Of a DNA stretch of 64,000 nt, positions 24,133-37,500 are shown piece by piece (position 1 is the stretch's first letter; every line of letters begins with the position of its first letter). The stretch covers positions 1,488,001-1,552,000 of the forward strand of contig ML133428.1 in the NCBI GenBank assembly GCA_003864495.1. Reading direction: 5' to 3'. Source of the DNA: Nemopilema nomurai (taxonomy: Eukaryota > Cnidaria > Scyphozoa > Rhizostomeae > Rhizostomatidae). The notes below the pieces were generated by a model, which did no database searches, had not been told where the DNA came from, and saw nothing but the letters and a program-made list of their open reading frames with translations. The position numbers were made by a program, and so were the translations under genes.

Positions 24133-27100
24133 CAGCTGCTCACACTTTGTGACATATAACTGCACTGTCTTTGCGATGTTCCGCGCTAACAGAATGAAGA
24201 AATCCTCGTCCACACTGGCAACGTTCAGCTCACTGTGAAAAAGAACACTCAATTAAACTCGCAAACCAAACAGTGATTAATCAAAACCGCCTCCTTTCAA
24301 TAAGCAAGTGAATAAAGTTAAATCCTTTCACCATTCCGACCTTTTTACAAATGCACGATGTGAATTGTATATTTTTGCACAGAGCAACAGTTTGCGACAA
24401 AATTTTCTTAAAAAGCCTAGCCGTATAGGACACATAGGAAATATTTCAAAGGTTGCTCGACTCGAATTTAAACACATACTAAAAATGTCAATTTATGAGT
24501 GAATTTTCTATAATTGGCAAAATATCAAAAAGACTGTCGAATGTTTAATGAATGTTGATTTTCCAGCTTCCTGTAATAGCCTTGCGATTTTTTAAGCGTT
24601 CATAAAGCAGTTCCTTTCGAATTGAAAAAGTTTTTCATTAAAAAATCTACAATCATTGCCCACAAGCAAATGCAAAATGGCAAAAGAACTGCAACATCTA
24701 ATGAGAGTTAATGGTCATATGGAAACAAGAGAAACAATTCTTCTTTCACGTTGCTAACAAAACAGAATAAGTCACCTAGACATTGTTTTGGTGATGCTGC
24801 TCAGCTCATCCTTTGAAGGGACATTCTGCGCACCAGAAGGAAACACCAGGTTGATAGGATCAAAGAGTCGGGACAAGGATCGCGATAAATAGGCTGTCTC
24901 AAAAACCATTAGCGAACTCTTCAGCATCAGTCTAGCGCTGGCAAAATAAATATTTTGTCTATTACAATAAACAGTTTTGATAACATGACAGTGAATGAAA
25001 TATAGACTAATGATCCGAAGATAAAACAGTGAATAAAAAGAGCTGGTTTTATGCAAAAGATCCTCATCATATAAAACAATCAATAATTGATGATTCCAAT
25101 CCAAAGAATAATCTGATGAAATTAAATCACTAAGACTTCGAGTGACGTCACATCTGACATTCTCTATGCAGATCATTTTAGATCGCTTATAACTGAGGTT
25201 AGAGAAGATTTGATGACCTGATATCTCATGCTTCTTAATGACTTCGAGATCAAAAAGTGTCTACTTATCCTTCCTGCTGAAAACTGCTATCAGCTATGCT
25301 AGTTTATTTATGAAGCGTATATAATGTTATCAGAAAATTTTAGTTCTTTATCAAGAATAGAGATATTCATAATGCAACGGCAAATAATTGTCATTCCGTT
25401 CTAAGTAATGTTCTGAAGACAAAAGGGCCATCTGTATGCAAAGAAGACAAATTTTACGATTTCCAGACACTCCATGATAGCTTCTTCGTTCTGTAGGTAT
25501 AATGGGTTTTTCTTTGTATTAAACCCATCTATAATATCATTGTGTTGTTTTTGAGAAAATAAGACGAGTCTTCGGTAAGTTGCTGGCACAAGATCACTGA
25601 TTTAGGCCTAATAGCACATTACTGAAAATGCGCGGCATTTAGAACTTGGGAAAAAAGACTTTTACTTATCATTTACACTCGAGGTTCATAATAACCAGTT
25701 CGTTCTAGACCCAAAATGACGTGTAACAAAGAAAAATTCACACACCATTGGCTACTATTTTTGATCATTTTGAGGTCATTTTCCAATGCTTGATGCTCTG
25801 GGGAGTATCAGACAAACATTTGAAGATGCAACTACTACTAACTCGTATTTTCGAGCAATTTTAAAATAGGCCTATCATAGCTCAAGTCCTTCAGCATTAA
25901 TCAAATCACACTTACCTGTTTTTCGTGTTTGTATCCAGGTCTATGCCAATCACGTGATCGTTTCCTTGCGCAGACAGTGACTGCGCAGGTGATGAGGTGA
26001 ATTGGGCCACGCGTGCCCAAAGATCATTGCATATTCGAAGTAGCTTCGGGTATTCACTCTCGAAAGCTTGCTTGATAAATGTCGAATCTGGGGATGATTT
26101 CAGTGCGCATGTTAAAATTCAATTACATGACGAGCACTGAAGAGAAATTTTTTCATTCGTGCGAAAAAGCTGTTTATTGTTATTTCCCCTTCTCTTGTGA
26201 GTTTCAAAAATGATCTGGCGCCTGATCAAGCCTACAAACATTGATAGAAAAAAGTCCTTCTAACAATCCGGTCACATTCTTGTGGATACTTGAAAATAGT
26301 AATGGATGACGATTAATAATATAAATTGCCAATACAACATTTTGGGGAATTGTGATGAATAGAGAAGCAGTAATAAGGCTACTGCAGACAAAACAATTCC
26401 CTCAGTAACAAATTACTTCTAATGAATTAAAATTGGCTTTTAGCAAAGCATTTTTGCAAATTCATTTGCGAATTCATCTATTCATCAATTCATCCATTCT
26501 TTCAATTACTTATTTATTCATTTATTCATTAGTTCGTTCGTTTATTCGTTTGTTCATTCATTCATTCATTCATTCATTCATTCTTTCTTTCTTATATACA
26601 TTCAGTATTCCATTCATTTACGTATTTATTCCTATATATTCATTCGTTCGTTTCTTCATTTAATAATTTTCAATAAAATCGATCGCCATAAAACGAATTG
26701 AAGTAAGGCGAAAAATCCGTAACAAAAAGAGCAAATGGATGGTAGAAAGGCTAAAAAGAGAGTGGATGATTAAAAGAAAATATGCTTGCCAATATTTACC
26801 CTGTGCAGCCTTGCTTAGACCATCTCCTAACGTCTCGACAGCCATTTTCCAAAAATTATTCAAAATAATACTCCGCCCATCTTCGCTGAAGCTTTCAATG
26901 AAATACGAATGCGACACTGGATCTTTCTTCTTGGCCAAGACTTTTTCAAGGTGGTGAACCTTTTCACAGAGCTCGTAGATCTTGTTCATAAGCTTGTCCA
27001 TTCTCGTCCAGAGACCGGCTCTCCAAGCTGCGGTGCTTCCAGTGGTCGGCATTGTCGATCTTCCAGGACTTGTTCCAGAACCTATGTCAGAAATACCACA

Positions 27101-30100
27101 GCCATGTCAAAAATATAGTAGCTATGCCAGATATACAGTAGCTATGTCAAAGATGTAGTAGCTATGTTGATGGTATAGTGGTTATGTCAAAGATACCGTG
27201 GCTATGTCGATGATACCGTGGCTATGTCGATGATACAGTAGCTATGTCAAAGATACAGTAGCTATGTCAAAGATACAGTAGCTATGTTGATGATATAGTA
27301 GCTGTGTCCAAGTTTGCAGGATATGTACTGGTTTTTATCAACCAGCGATGTAAATACGACTGCATAGCATAAACCAAATGCATACGCCTCAGTTATGAAT
27401 CTGTGCAGCAAACTGGACTTGAAGGCAGAGAACTGTTTTTGGCTTGCTTTCCAAAGTAATGCTGAATGAAATGTCAGTCCGCAGTTCACGTTCCCTCAAT
27501 AACAGTGCCTTAAAAACGTTACCCTGAAGGATGCTGAGGAATTAAGGAGTAGACGAGCACCTGTGGGTATAATAATTGATATTCGAGGTAATACTAAACT
27601 GATAAAGCCACAAACATAGCATGGATCACACAGATTATAAGAGTTTTACTGCAAATCAGAGAGAAGGGCAACACAATACCGATAAATTACTTATTAAAGG
27701 CACAGATGAGCCTGAAATGGGTGGGTGTTGTTGGAAAGTTGATTCAAGAAGAACTTCATCCTATATTGATTCAATGCAAGCTTTCATTTCAATTTTTCAG
27801 CCGATCCTCTGGTAGCGAAGAAGCAGAAAATAGAAGATTGATGTGATACGTACAATTTGGGGAATGGCCCTAAAGGATCGTTGACAAAGAAAAGAACATA
27901 GAAAAATGTCGTTGGAAGAAGAAAGCGTTTATTCTAAGAAGAAGCACTCTAAGTGGGACAATAACGCGCGTTGTTCTTAACAGAGCCTTACAACAGAAAA
28001 ACATAACTTTCCTGATGGAAGTATTACCATGCAGGGGACTTGCAGTTCAATAATGGCAGTTTGACCCGGAACTCTAGTATGATCCGGACAAGAAGAGACC
28101 AATTGCTTACAAAATCCCGACCGGAGGTTTTCAACCCAGACACGAAACCAGTAGAGCTTGTTTCCAAAATCAACATAAAGTTGGAAGCGCGATGAAGAAA
28201 GCGTACCTTGGCTTGGACTCATCTTTTTCGGATCAAATGTATCCACGACAAGTTCCTGAATATTTGCTGAATACTTTGAGACGATTTCGTCGACCCGGTC
28301 TTGTAGCAACCCGAGGTTGTAGAACACTTGAAGAGCAGTGCCCGTCTGGGTTTGGTTCTGGACAAAGCAGAAGTAATGAGTGAGTGTTCGCTGAATAAAT
28401 GACCATGCAATAAGGAGGCTAATATCATCTGGTGAAACAAAAGGCTAATGTGCAAGGCTTGTGCACTCTTGTAATGATTGTGATATGACATGTTCTATTA
28501 GAATCTCAAACAAGCATGGTAACAAGTTGATAAATCGCATAGAATTTTTATCCTTTGATACGAAAGAGTGAAGCACCACCCTAGGAGATCTTATATAAGC
28601 TCGTGAATGTGACTGTAAATGCAATCCTAAATGCAATCGGAAATTCAATCGTTAATGAGATGTGGAATGAGATCGTAACTGGCATAGACTTGCTGCTACC
28701 TTAGACTTCCAATCACCAGCAATCAGGAATCCTAGTGTCTTACGATGCAACATGACGTCGTATTGTACGGTACTCCATGACACCCATCAACTCTGATCAA
28801 CTCGCGAGAAAACTTTTAGGCAAACTACCGAGGAATTTTGATTGCATAAGGCAAACTGATAATAGCTGGTGAAAAAGATGAAGCTGATCACAGAACTCTT
28901 CTTCGGAAATCTTCAAGTATTCTTCCTCGCTTTGATAAAATAAGGCTAATTAAACTCTCTATTAAATACACGTCTCCCAAAGCACCTTAAGAATAATTGA
29001 AACAAAATTGAGTCCAACATTGTACCTGATTATCAAGTCCTTGGTCCAACATAGTAGAAGCCTGACTTTCGACTTCTGATCTCGCTTTCTTGATCAGCTC
29101 AAGCTCATTTTTTATCAGCTGAAAAGTGACACCAAAACAGTTACAAAAAACCCAGCAAATTAAAAAAATAGACAAGGATGAATAAGCAATAATATACCAC
29201 AACAATGGGTCCAGCAAACAAATTTTTAAACGAATATAGTTAATCAACTTTCATTAATTAATTTTTCTCTAATTTCACATTCAGTTTGTTGAAAGAAACG
29301 CAAATGCATTCTCATAAAAATAAAGGCTTGATAACCGCCAAAGTTTCAAAAGCCGATTGGTCATTAAACAGATATCTTAGGATTCTGAAGAAGTGTTAAA
29401 AATTGTGTTCTCAACATTTTAACTGCGCGGCCCTCAACATTTTGAAAATGCTTTGTATAGCTAAGATTACTTTTCGAACATTTCAGTTGATTACAAGAAC
29501 TGAACAATGCACAAAAAAGATATGAAAATAGTAGTTAATGCCAACCTGTATATCTGACAAATCCTCACCCTCAAGCACATGATCTGAAAATTTTTGTAAC
29601 AATGATTAATGAAAGTAAAAACGTTTTGTTAGCAAAAAAAATAAGCGAAAAGAAACAAAAATGCGGAATATAAGTTATTTGCAAGCCAATGGAAACGTAA
29701 CAACACTTTTAAAGGCATTGCTGTTTGAAATGGGCTGAACATCATCACCGTTCACAAACATTTTCACAAACATGCAAACTGAATTAAGCCTTTAAAATTT
29801 GAAAAGATTTGACATTACAAGGCACTATCACGACATCATAAAGGGCATCTAGAAGAATAGAAAGAAGAGCCTGATATATCTGCAAAACAAACAATAATAA
29901 AAGGAACCTTGTTGTTTGAAAATTCGAGATCTCAATAATCACGTAATGCTCCAGTTGCATGCTGGTCTTCTTCCTGTGCTCTTCAGGAACAACAGCCGAG
30001 TCAAAGTTTCAAAATGACCGCGAACGACACATTATAGCAATGGCCTTCTCGTGATGAAAATAGAACCCCACCCCCTTGTATTTAACTCGTTCCATTGGGG

Positions 30101-33100
30101 CATGTTCTTCACAGGTGAAGCATTGAATAAGAAGCAAAAGTAAATATCACAATCTTACCAAGCTCATTCAGACTCTGGGCGGCCTTGGCAATTTCTCGCA
30201 CACCAGCCTTGAGCTGCATCTGCAGTCTTTTACCGAGGTGTAATATTCGAATCACCCGTCGTAGGATGTCACAAGCGTTCTGGAATATTAGACAATATCA
30301 AGGCCTGTCGGCGAAAGACATCCAAAGGGTGCATTTGAATGATATTAAAATACCGAATATATGCCAATTCAAAGAAGCAAAATGGTATTTCTGTAAACAC
30401 TGTTGAGGTTGATACAAAAGTCAGCAAATCAACTAATCATTTGTTCACGCTATGACTGGGCCAAAACAGAAGACCTGCGATAGGCTGCGAGGATACAAAG
30501 ACCAATACACTGGCTTAGCATAGCATGCAGTTTCAGCGATGTACAATGAGATTCTTAGCTTACAGAGAAACTGAGTTGTGTTGACAGTGGTTCTTCGTTG
30601 TGTTAATATTTAATACAACTAATGGTAATATTTCATGAATTTTCTTAACTCTGTGAAGTTCAAAATTCTTTACTAAAAGTAAATACTAGCACTTTGCAAG
30701 ATCTACACTGACCAGTGCGATAAATGATACTGTTGCGACTCAAAATGAGGATATTGCTACATGGTGCCTAGCAATTCATTTTTGGTATGTCATACACGTA
30801 ATGTGCTGTAGCCTTGAAATCCAAGGCAGACTCACCTGAAGTCTTCTCAACTGCCTTGTCCTTGATGCAATACGATTATACGGGTCTGTTATTTGAACTT
30901 GCACCCTGGAGTCAAATCAATTGTAAAATTCATTCATGTCATTCAACAAAAGTTGCATCAAGGCTTGAAAGGTATTTCAAATTTTTCAGCAACTTGAGAT
31001 ACAATATTTATCATAAATTTTTCTCTCTCGAGAATAGAGAGATGTAGAAAATTGGTTTGGCAGGTAAAACTACACATACAACAAATATATTATGGTGAAA
31101 GAAGTTTTTGCAAGAGCACAAAATTTAATTTTACAACATTTTTTTAAAGTAGTTCCCAGATCTGATTACTTGTGCCTTTCGGAAAGTATGGATACAATTA
31201 CTTCTGATGAAAGTCCTCTTGCTCTGCATTTCCTACAAGGTTTTTTTATCCTATAAGAGTAAACTTAAAAAAAATGTATGCCAATAAGTAAATGAAGATT
31301 TGCTTACCTTTCTACTGAGGTTTTTAGTGAATGTATTCTTCCTTGGATGTTTTGAAGGACACCTAAATAGAAAGATAATTGTTAAAAGTGAAAGACTGTA
31401 TAAAGTTGAACAAAAAGGATTATGAGACAATAATGGGAAATCAAAAATGACTCCACAAAGGCAAACCAAGAGGATATGATGAAATAACAATGAGAATGCA
31501 TGAGATAAGAAACCTGCATTCTTTAAACACAAATGTTCACATTTCTGCTTCAAGATACCCAGAAAAAGACTGATATATAATATACTCTTCTAAGGATTAT
31601 CTTAGTTCTAACTTAAAATCAGCAGAGGTGTCATACTTTCTAATGTTTCAATTCCTGTTGCTTGAGAGAGAAGATCTTCATGATGAACAGATACCTGTAA
31701 AGATCAGAAAAATAAAAACTATCAATGAGCTTATAAGCATTCTGGCATTATAAAGATAATAGTGTGAGGAAAAGCACTTCTATCTTGAAAAACTTGAAAA
31801 TCTTGGAAACAACATGTAAGTGTTCTCTACAACTAAAGTCCTTGGTAATTCTCTACTTAGCAACCATTAGAAAAAATCAGTCCAGTTAATGAAGTACCTG
31901 GTCTCTGATTTCCTTGTCCAAAAGGCTAATGCCATCAGCTAATTTAGCAAGAGATTCCCCAATTGCTCTACTCTGGATAATTGTATTTGCATATTCCTTT
32001 GGGTCAAATGAATTGTCCAAAAATTTACTGAATGTCCCTGAAACATGTAAAAGAACCTATGACAAATCTAGAAAAAGCTTCCTTATAAGACTTGATGAAT
32101 GTTAATACAGTGTGGCACAATAGAGAAAGCAACCGAACACCTGGTTCTTACTGGTGACTGTCAAGGCGCTTCTCTAGTGACTCTAACATAGGAGGGTGGT
32201 AGTATAGGGGGAATGTTCATTTCAGCCAATTTTGAATAGAGGGAAGTGCTAATAGGATGGGGTGTTCAATCAAAGAAGGGTAACAAAATCTGTTGGCCAA
32301 TTTTCAATAAAATCTCAGCAAATTTCTTTAGAAAAGGGGAGCTAATTGGAGGAGGGGATGTTGGGAAATCTTTTAATTAAAATATAATAGAATTAGTAGG
32401 ATGTTGATGCTGGTTACTTGATAACGGATAGACAGTTAGAGATAAAGGAAGACAAATATAACATGGAGATTATCATAAATCACATCGCCTCTTCATTCAA
32501 TTTTCTGTATGTTCCGGTCCTAAGCAATGGGAGGCATGCAAGTCCTAAGCAATGATATTGATGATAAAATATTCATTTAAACTATTTGTTAATACTACCT
32601 GAGCCTCTCAATTTTTCCATTCAGACTGTAAGTGCCTAACTGTATTGAGAAGCTTGATTAACCAAACACCTAGCATCTTTTTATGATTATTATCTTGAAC
32701 GAGTATTATGTGTTTATGCATAAACAATAGAAAATAAAATGCTAAATGTACAGATCAGCTTCATGAGAAATTTATGAGCAAAATACAGATAGCTAAATGA
32801 ATATTTACATAATAGGAATGAGAGATATTACAGACTGCGGCCAACTTATGAGTCAAAAGCAACGAACTTGATGTTTCAAAAAATCTATATTGCTTGCATA
32901 CATACGTATATTTGCCAAAAGTAGAAACCGCAGCAATACTAAGCATTTTCTCTGTATAACGATTAATAATAACTAACTTGTTACATACAACTTATACTGT
33001 ATATGGTTTAAATTGCATTTTGGCTTTGTGATCAGGAACAAATTTTCCTTTTCATAAACTAATATTCCATTTATTCAGCCGGACACTATTCTGTACGTTG

Positions 33101-33278
33101 TAAGTTCTTCCTTCTAGTCTCTCAAACAGAAACACCTTGATAAAAATACCCTTCAAGAGTCCCATCATAATGTTAAGCATTAGTTGCAGGGAGTATGGTA
33201 ATTGATTATCAATTTGCTTAACATACCGTCATCTTTCAACAATTCCAAAATATCGAGAGCTTCTACATTTTCGGCCAT
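24133..33278 (-). CDS. COG5: COG5, Golgi tethering subunit 5, exons 1-13 (N-terminal and central part)
   Basis: Exons on the minus strand: 33227-33278, 31898-32037, 31637-31694, 31308-31362, 30836-30905, 30159-30279, 29546-29583, 29026-29118, 28207-28357, 26800-27081, 25916-26087, 24776-24937 and 24133-24232. They join in frame into residues 1-498. The start is [14 protein letters not shown] in the first exon. Diagnostic segments are [47 protein letters not shown] (exons 2, 3, 5), [15 protein letters not shown] (exon 9), [12 protein letters not shown] (exon 10) and [18 protein letters not shown] (exon 12), all in the order of animal COG5. The helical N-terminal half is expected to pack with other COG subunits on the cytosolic face of the Golgi. 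The junction of exons 11 and 12 is about 12 residues shorter than in human, so a tiny exon could have been missed there. Confidence 0.95.
26465..26660. repeat. (TTCA)n microsatellite with flanking degenerate copies
   Basis: TTCATTCATTCATTCATTC is pure near 26550-26582 and decays on both sides into TTCG and TTTA variants. It lies in the COG5 intron between exons 10 and 11. The Phe/Ile/His-rich 76-codon frame over it is an artefact. Confidence 0.9.
27083..27310. repeat. COG5: 20-bp minisatellite abutting the COG5 exon 10 acceptor
   Basis: About eleven degenerate copies of AGCTATGTCAAAGATACAGT follow each other. Read on the COG5 strand each unit contains a TTTGACATAG-like word, and the acceptor used for exon 10 (CTGACATAG, then exon from 27081) has the same form. 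The array thus looks continuous with the functional 3' splice site. Confidence 0.82.
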
Positions 33279-34589
33279 TTTGAAACATGGCACTTTTGTT
33301 GACGATCTCGTTTTCAAAAAGAGGTTCTCTTAGAACAGATGTTGAAATTTGTGCTTGTTACCCTTACTGATTGTCCGTTACCATTGCCGAGTTCTTGTAG
33401 TGAAGCCTATCATATTTACTAATTACTTCCAGTTTCTGATATTTTGTAAAATTGCTTATTCTTCAGAAATGAGGTTTAAAAGTAATGATCGAAAATTCAC
33501 AGAAAATTTAGGTGAAGAGGTTTAAAAGTAATGATCGAAAATTCACAGAAAATTTAGGTGAACAGTATACGAAGATGAAGACCCAAGAAACTATTAACTT
33601 TTTTGAAGAAATAGGTGACTGGAGAAAAACTTTGCATAAAATTTTCCTGCACAAAGAATTGATAGGTATTTAATTGACTATGCAGCTGTCAAACGAAATC
33701 AAATCATTTCGAATGAGATGAATCCACTGAAATGAGTCTCTGCTAATATATATCATCTTTCAAGTTTAACGATGATAACATAGCATCTGTAGCATATTTT
33801 ATTAATAAAAACGTCTTTTATTTCAAGAAACTAGTATCGTGTGTTAATCTACCATCATCGTTATGGTTGCTACACTATGATAATTGTTGAGTTTGTCGAG
33901 ATCCATTACTCTCACCAGGCCTAATAATGCCTGTCAAAAAGAGTCGGTAGCTACGTGTCATAGCAAATGTAGTTGCAATAGTGAATTCAATTGTTTAAAT
34001 GGAAACATTGCTATGAAAATCGGTCCTTTCAAACAGGAATTGCGACAGAAACTAAAACATTATCTGTAGAAGTATTTATGTAATACAAAAAACAATTAGA
34101 TGCTTGGAAACTTTTAAAGATACACTGGAATTCTATTAAAGATATAAGAAAAACCTCCCATATAATACATAGGTATATTTTATTTGAGTGGAAAGTTGAA
34201 TAAGGAAAATATTTATGTCATGTTATAAATAGAAAATATAATATTTTGAATGACGCATAAATAATGAATATAACCTAAATATTTATCTGCAATCTATTGA
34301 AGTACTTTCTCCCCTAAACATGCTTTAGAAAAACAACATTGTAATTTTTAAGTCAAAATTATTTGCTTTAAGAACATCGCCCACGATTCTGGTATATATA
34401 ATTATAAAACGTATAATGTAACTTAGCATAACGCTTGTGATATACTTTGAATGTCAGCAAGGTGAGCTGAAAACACTGAGAAGCCATCAGTTATATCTCA
34501 AGTATTAGCAGCAGAGACGAGCTCCCTTAACCTGCTGTGCCACCTTAGCAAGAAGCATCTCTGCGGAGTTACCAACTGCTACCAACTGA
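33279..34589. other. Intergenic region between COG5 and the Ig-protein gene
   Basis: It holds the COG5 5' flank (with the 46-bp duplication) and the 3' flank of the minus-strand Ig-protein gene. An AATAAA on the minus strand at 34179-34184, about 400 bp past that gene's stop, could be its poly(A) signal. No exon is seen. Confidence 0.5.
33471..33562. repeat. 46-bp tandem duplication upstream of the COG5 start
   Basis: Two nearly identical 46-bp copies start with GAGGTTTAAAAGTAATGATC at 33471 and 33517, about 200 bp upstream of the COG5 ATG. They may lie in its 5' flank or leader. Confidence 0.85.
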
Positions 34590-37500
34590 TTACTTCAGGG
34601 CGAAGTAGGCTCCAACAGTTACGAGAACAATGAATGCTACTCCTCCGCAGGTGATGGCGACAATCACCTCCCAAGAAAAGCCTTCGTCACCTCCTTGGCC
34701 GGTATAGCCTGCAAGTGGAATAGAAACAAGGTCGGAGATTGTTCATTGATTCTTGCTAGATAAAGAATTATTCAAATTTCCCGATATAGCAAGGATGCAC
34801 TAGAATCGCAAAGGTCGTGGGGCCTCCGAAAGTTTGGTTTGTGCCGATGTTCAATTGCTTGGAGTGCTCAAACTTGTTTACATTAGAGTCATTCTTTTAC
34901 AGTTTCTCTCAGATACTCTTATCAATTCCCTTCTATTTATCAAAGCTTCAATCTTCTTTATTTTCTAAGTGACTCTAGGTATTGTGAATCTTCATCCGCT
35001 ATTTCACTCTTTAAATACCAATCCCCTTTTCCATTTTTTCTAGAAACTTTTAGGATGATCACAGTTCAGTAATTAGTTTAATGATTATTAATGATGATTT
35101 AATAATTTTACTTTTGTTTATAGCCACGATTGCAGTAATACGTCATTCTCACATTGCCTTTTGAAAAATTCATGTTTGGGTTTTTCTGCTATGCATAGGT
35201 TTACTTAAAGAGAAAAAATTGATTCATTGCCTTTAGCATTTGTGACTTAATGATCAAATGATAATGACCATGAAGCAAGAGTTCGTATTTCTGGCCAAAT
35301 CACGTAATTTTTGTTGTAAAAGAAGTGGGAAATGTCCCTCCTTAGAGTTTGCCGCTTGATGACATCTCGATCTTTTGTTTGGCCAAGGCCAGAGGTGCGC
35401 TAGGGGAAGATCAAGTTTAAAATTCTTACCAGCATTTATATCTAAAACAGCTTTTGAAAGGAGGCTTCCAAATTGATTCCTTGCCATACATTGATAGATA
35501 CCACTTGCAGAAACGTTTGCGCTTTTAACAACCAACAATCCAGCTGAAATCTTATATGTGGTACTAGAGAGACAAGGAAAAGAGAAGAGATCGTGATAAC
35601 AATGCGCAACATAACATACCAAACATAACATAACATAAGATAAAAATACCATAACATATCAAAGAAAATCGAACATAGCATAGCATAACATTACATAAAA
35701 TAACATAACATAACATAAATATAAAAATAACATAACATAACAAAGTATAACATATCATACCGAACATAACATAACATAACATAAAAAATACCATAACATA
35801 ACAAAAAAAACCAAACATAGCATAACTTTACATAAAATATTATAACATAACATAAATGTAAGAATAACATAGCATAACATACCAAACATAACATAGCATA
35901 ATATATCTCAACTCACTTGGACCAGATTCGTTCTCCATTGCGATGCCATTGATAGAATATCGGCAGCGTTCCTGATGAGGCAGTGCAATTCAGAGTGATG
36001 TCAACATTAGGGCGTGACTTGACGTCATTCAGCTTTTGATTTCTCGAAGGAGGGTCTGTAATAGCAAGAAGAATTACTAAGTTGTCATTTGAAGTCTGGA
36101 CTTGCAGCTCATCGATTCAGAGAAGCATGTACAGACAAAGCTCATTTTAAAACTCTCAAGAGAGGTCATAAAAGACAGCATTCCAATGAAAGCCAAATGG
36201 TTGCGGAAGATAAAAGAGGCGTGAAGAAGTTTAATTACAAGACACGATGCGAAGCAACTAATTGCGAGATACGAAGCGAAACAGCTAGCTTTAAGGGTGT
36301 GCCCCGAAAGTAGTGCCCCTGGGATTAGGATAGTGGCGTACTTTCAACAATGCAGCAGGCAAGACCGACTTGTACCAGAGTGTGATCAACTTATACTAAA
36401 GATTACCACACTTTTCGGAAGTACATTAGACGTGACAGGCTTAAATTCTTTTGCTAGGTCGTGGGTCGTCCGCCATTCCTACAGATTGCGCAAAGTCGCT
36501 TCAAAACAAAACATTACACAGACTTACATTCTACAGCGAGTCGTGAGTCCGATCTGAGCCTCCCAAGACGATTTTCCACCTGACAGTAATACAACCCGGC
36601 ACTTGCCCTTGCTACAGTGTGCAGTGTCAGTTTCTGTCCCCCGGGGCTAATTGTAATGCCGGGCGTGTCTGTTCGAACGGCGATGTTATTGAAGTACCAC
36701 AAGATCGAAGGGTTAGGCCTTTGAACAAGAAGGGAAATAAATGACAAATTTGATTGTCCTTCCTGTATTGTCCTACCATTGGAAGGCTCTATACTAGCAA
36801 AATTACAGCAAAAATGTAACTTTTGCATGTCCAAAAAAGTATGCAGAAATGAGAAAATTCTGTAAAATTTGTTAATAGTTGACAAGCCTGAAAAGATAGA
36901 GTGATTTGATCTGCAGGCGTTACTTGCGAGTACTATGATTCCAATTTCCTTCTATCAGAGAGGTACAAGGTTGATCCATGGACAAAACTTAGTTATGGTG
37001 CTATGGAACAAGGTGCATCTAACTTACGAACAGGAGAAAACGTGGACCTATTTCTAGTTTGTCAGACCCATCACGAGTTAATGAATCAATGGTGAAATCA
37101 CTTCTCACCAAAACGTAAATGCTGTAATGAAGACAATGCACTAGTTACTTGTCATATCAGTTAAGGTATATGTTAACTCACTTTCCTCCGACCGCACAAA
37201 AATATGTATAGGACGAACCAATTCCTGCCCGTACCAAGGAAGGGATCATCTCTCTGAATATTGGCTTGAAATCCGAAGTAATTACTATGAAGCGTAAAAA
37301 TATAAAAATGGAAAACACATTTTGCTTGAAGCACCTTGTGAAATATTTCGTATGCAAAGTTACTTTTAATCGAGAAGTGAGTTTTAAGCATTGTCTTTGC
37401 TGGGAAGGGTCCTGAAAAACAGTTTCTACAAGGCTTTCCTTCATTATGACTTATAACTGAAATAAGCATTGTATTTCCAGTGTAAAAGAAAAAAAGTAGA

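Noticed and set aside
26433..26663. 76-codon Phe/Ile/His-rich plus-strand frame
   Set aside because: It is a translation of the (TTCA)n microsatellite.
26739..27118. Plus-strand frames opposite COG5 exon 10
   Set aside because: They are antisense shadows of a conserved COG5 exon.
35442..35894. Minus-strand frames rich in MLCYVMLCYV
   Set aside because: They are translations of the (CATAA)n minisatellite.
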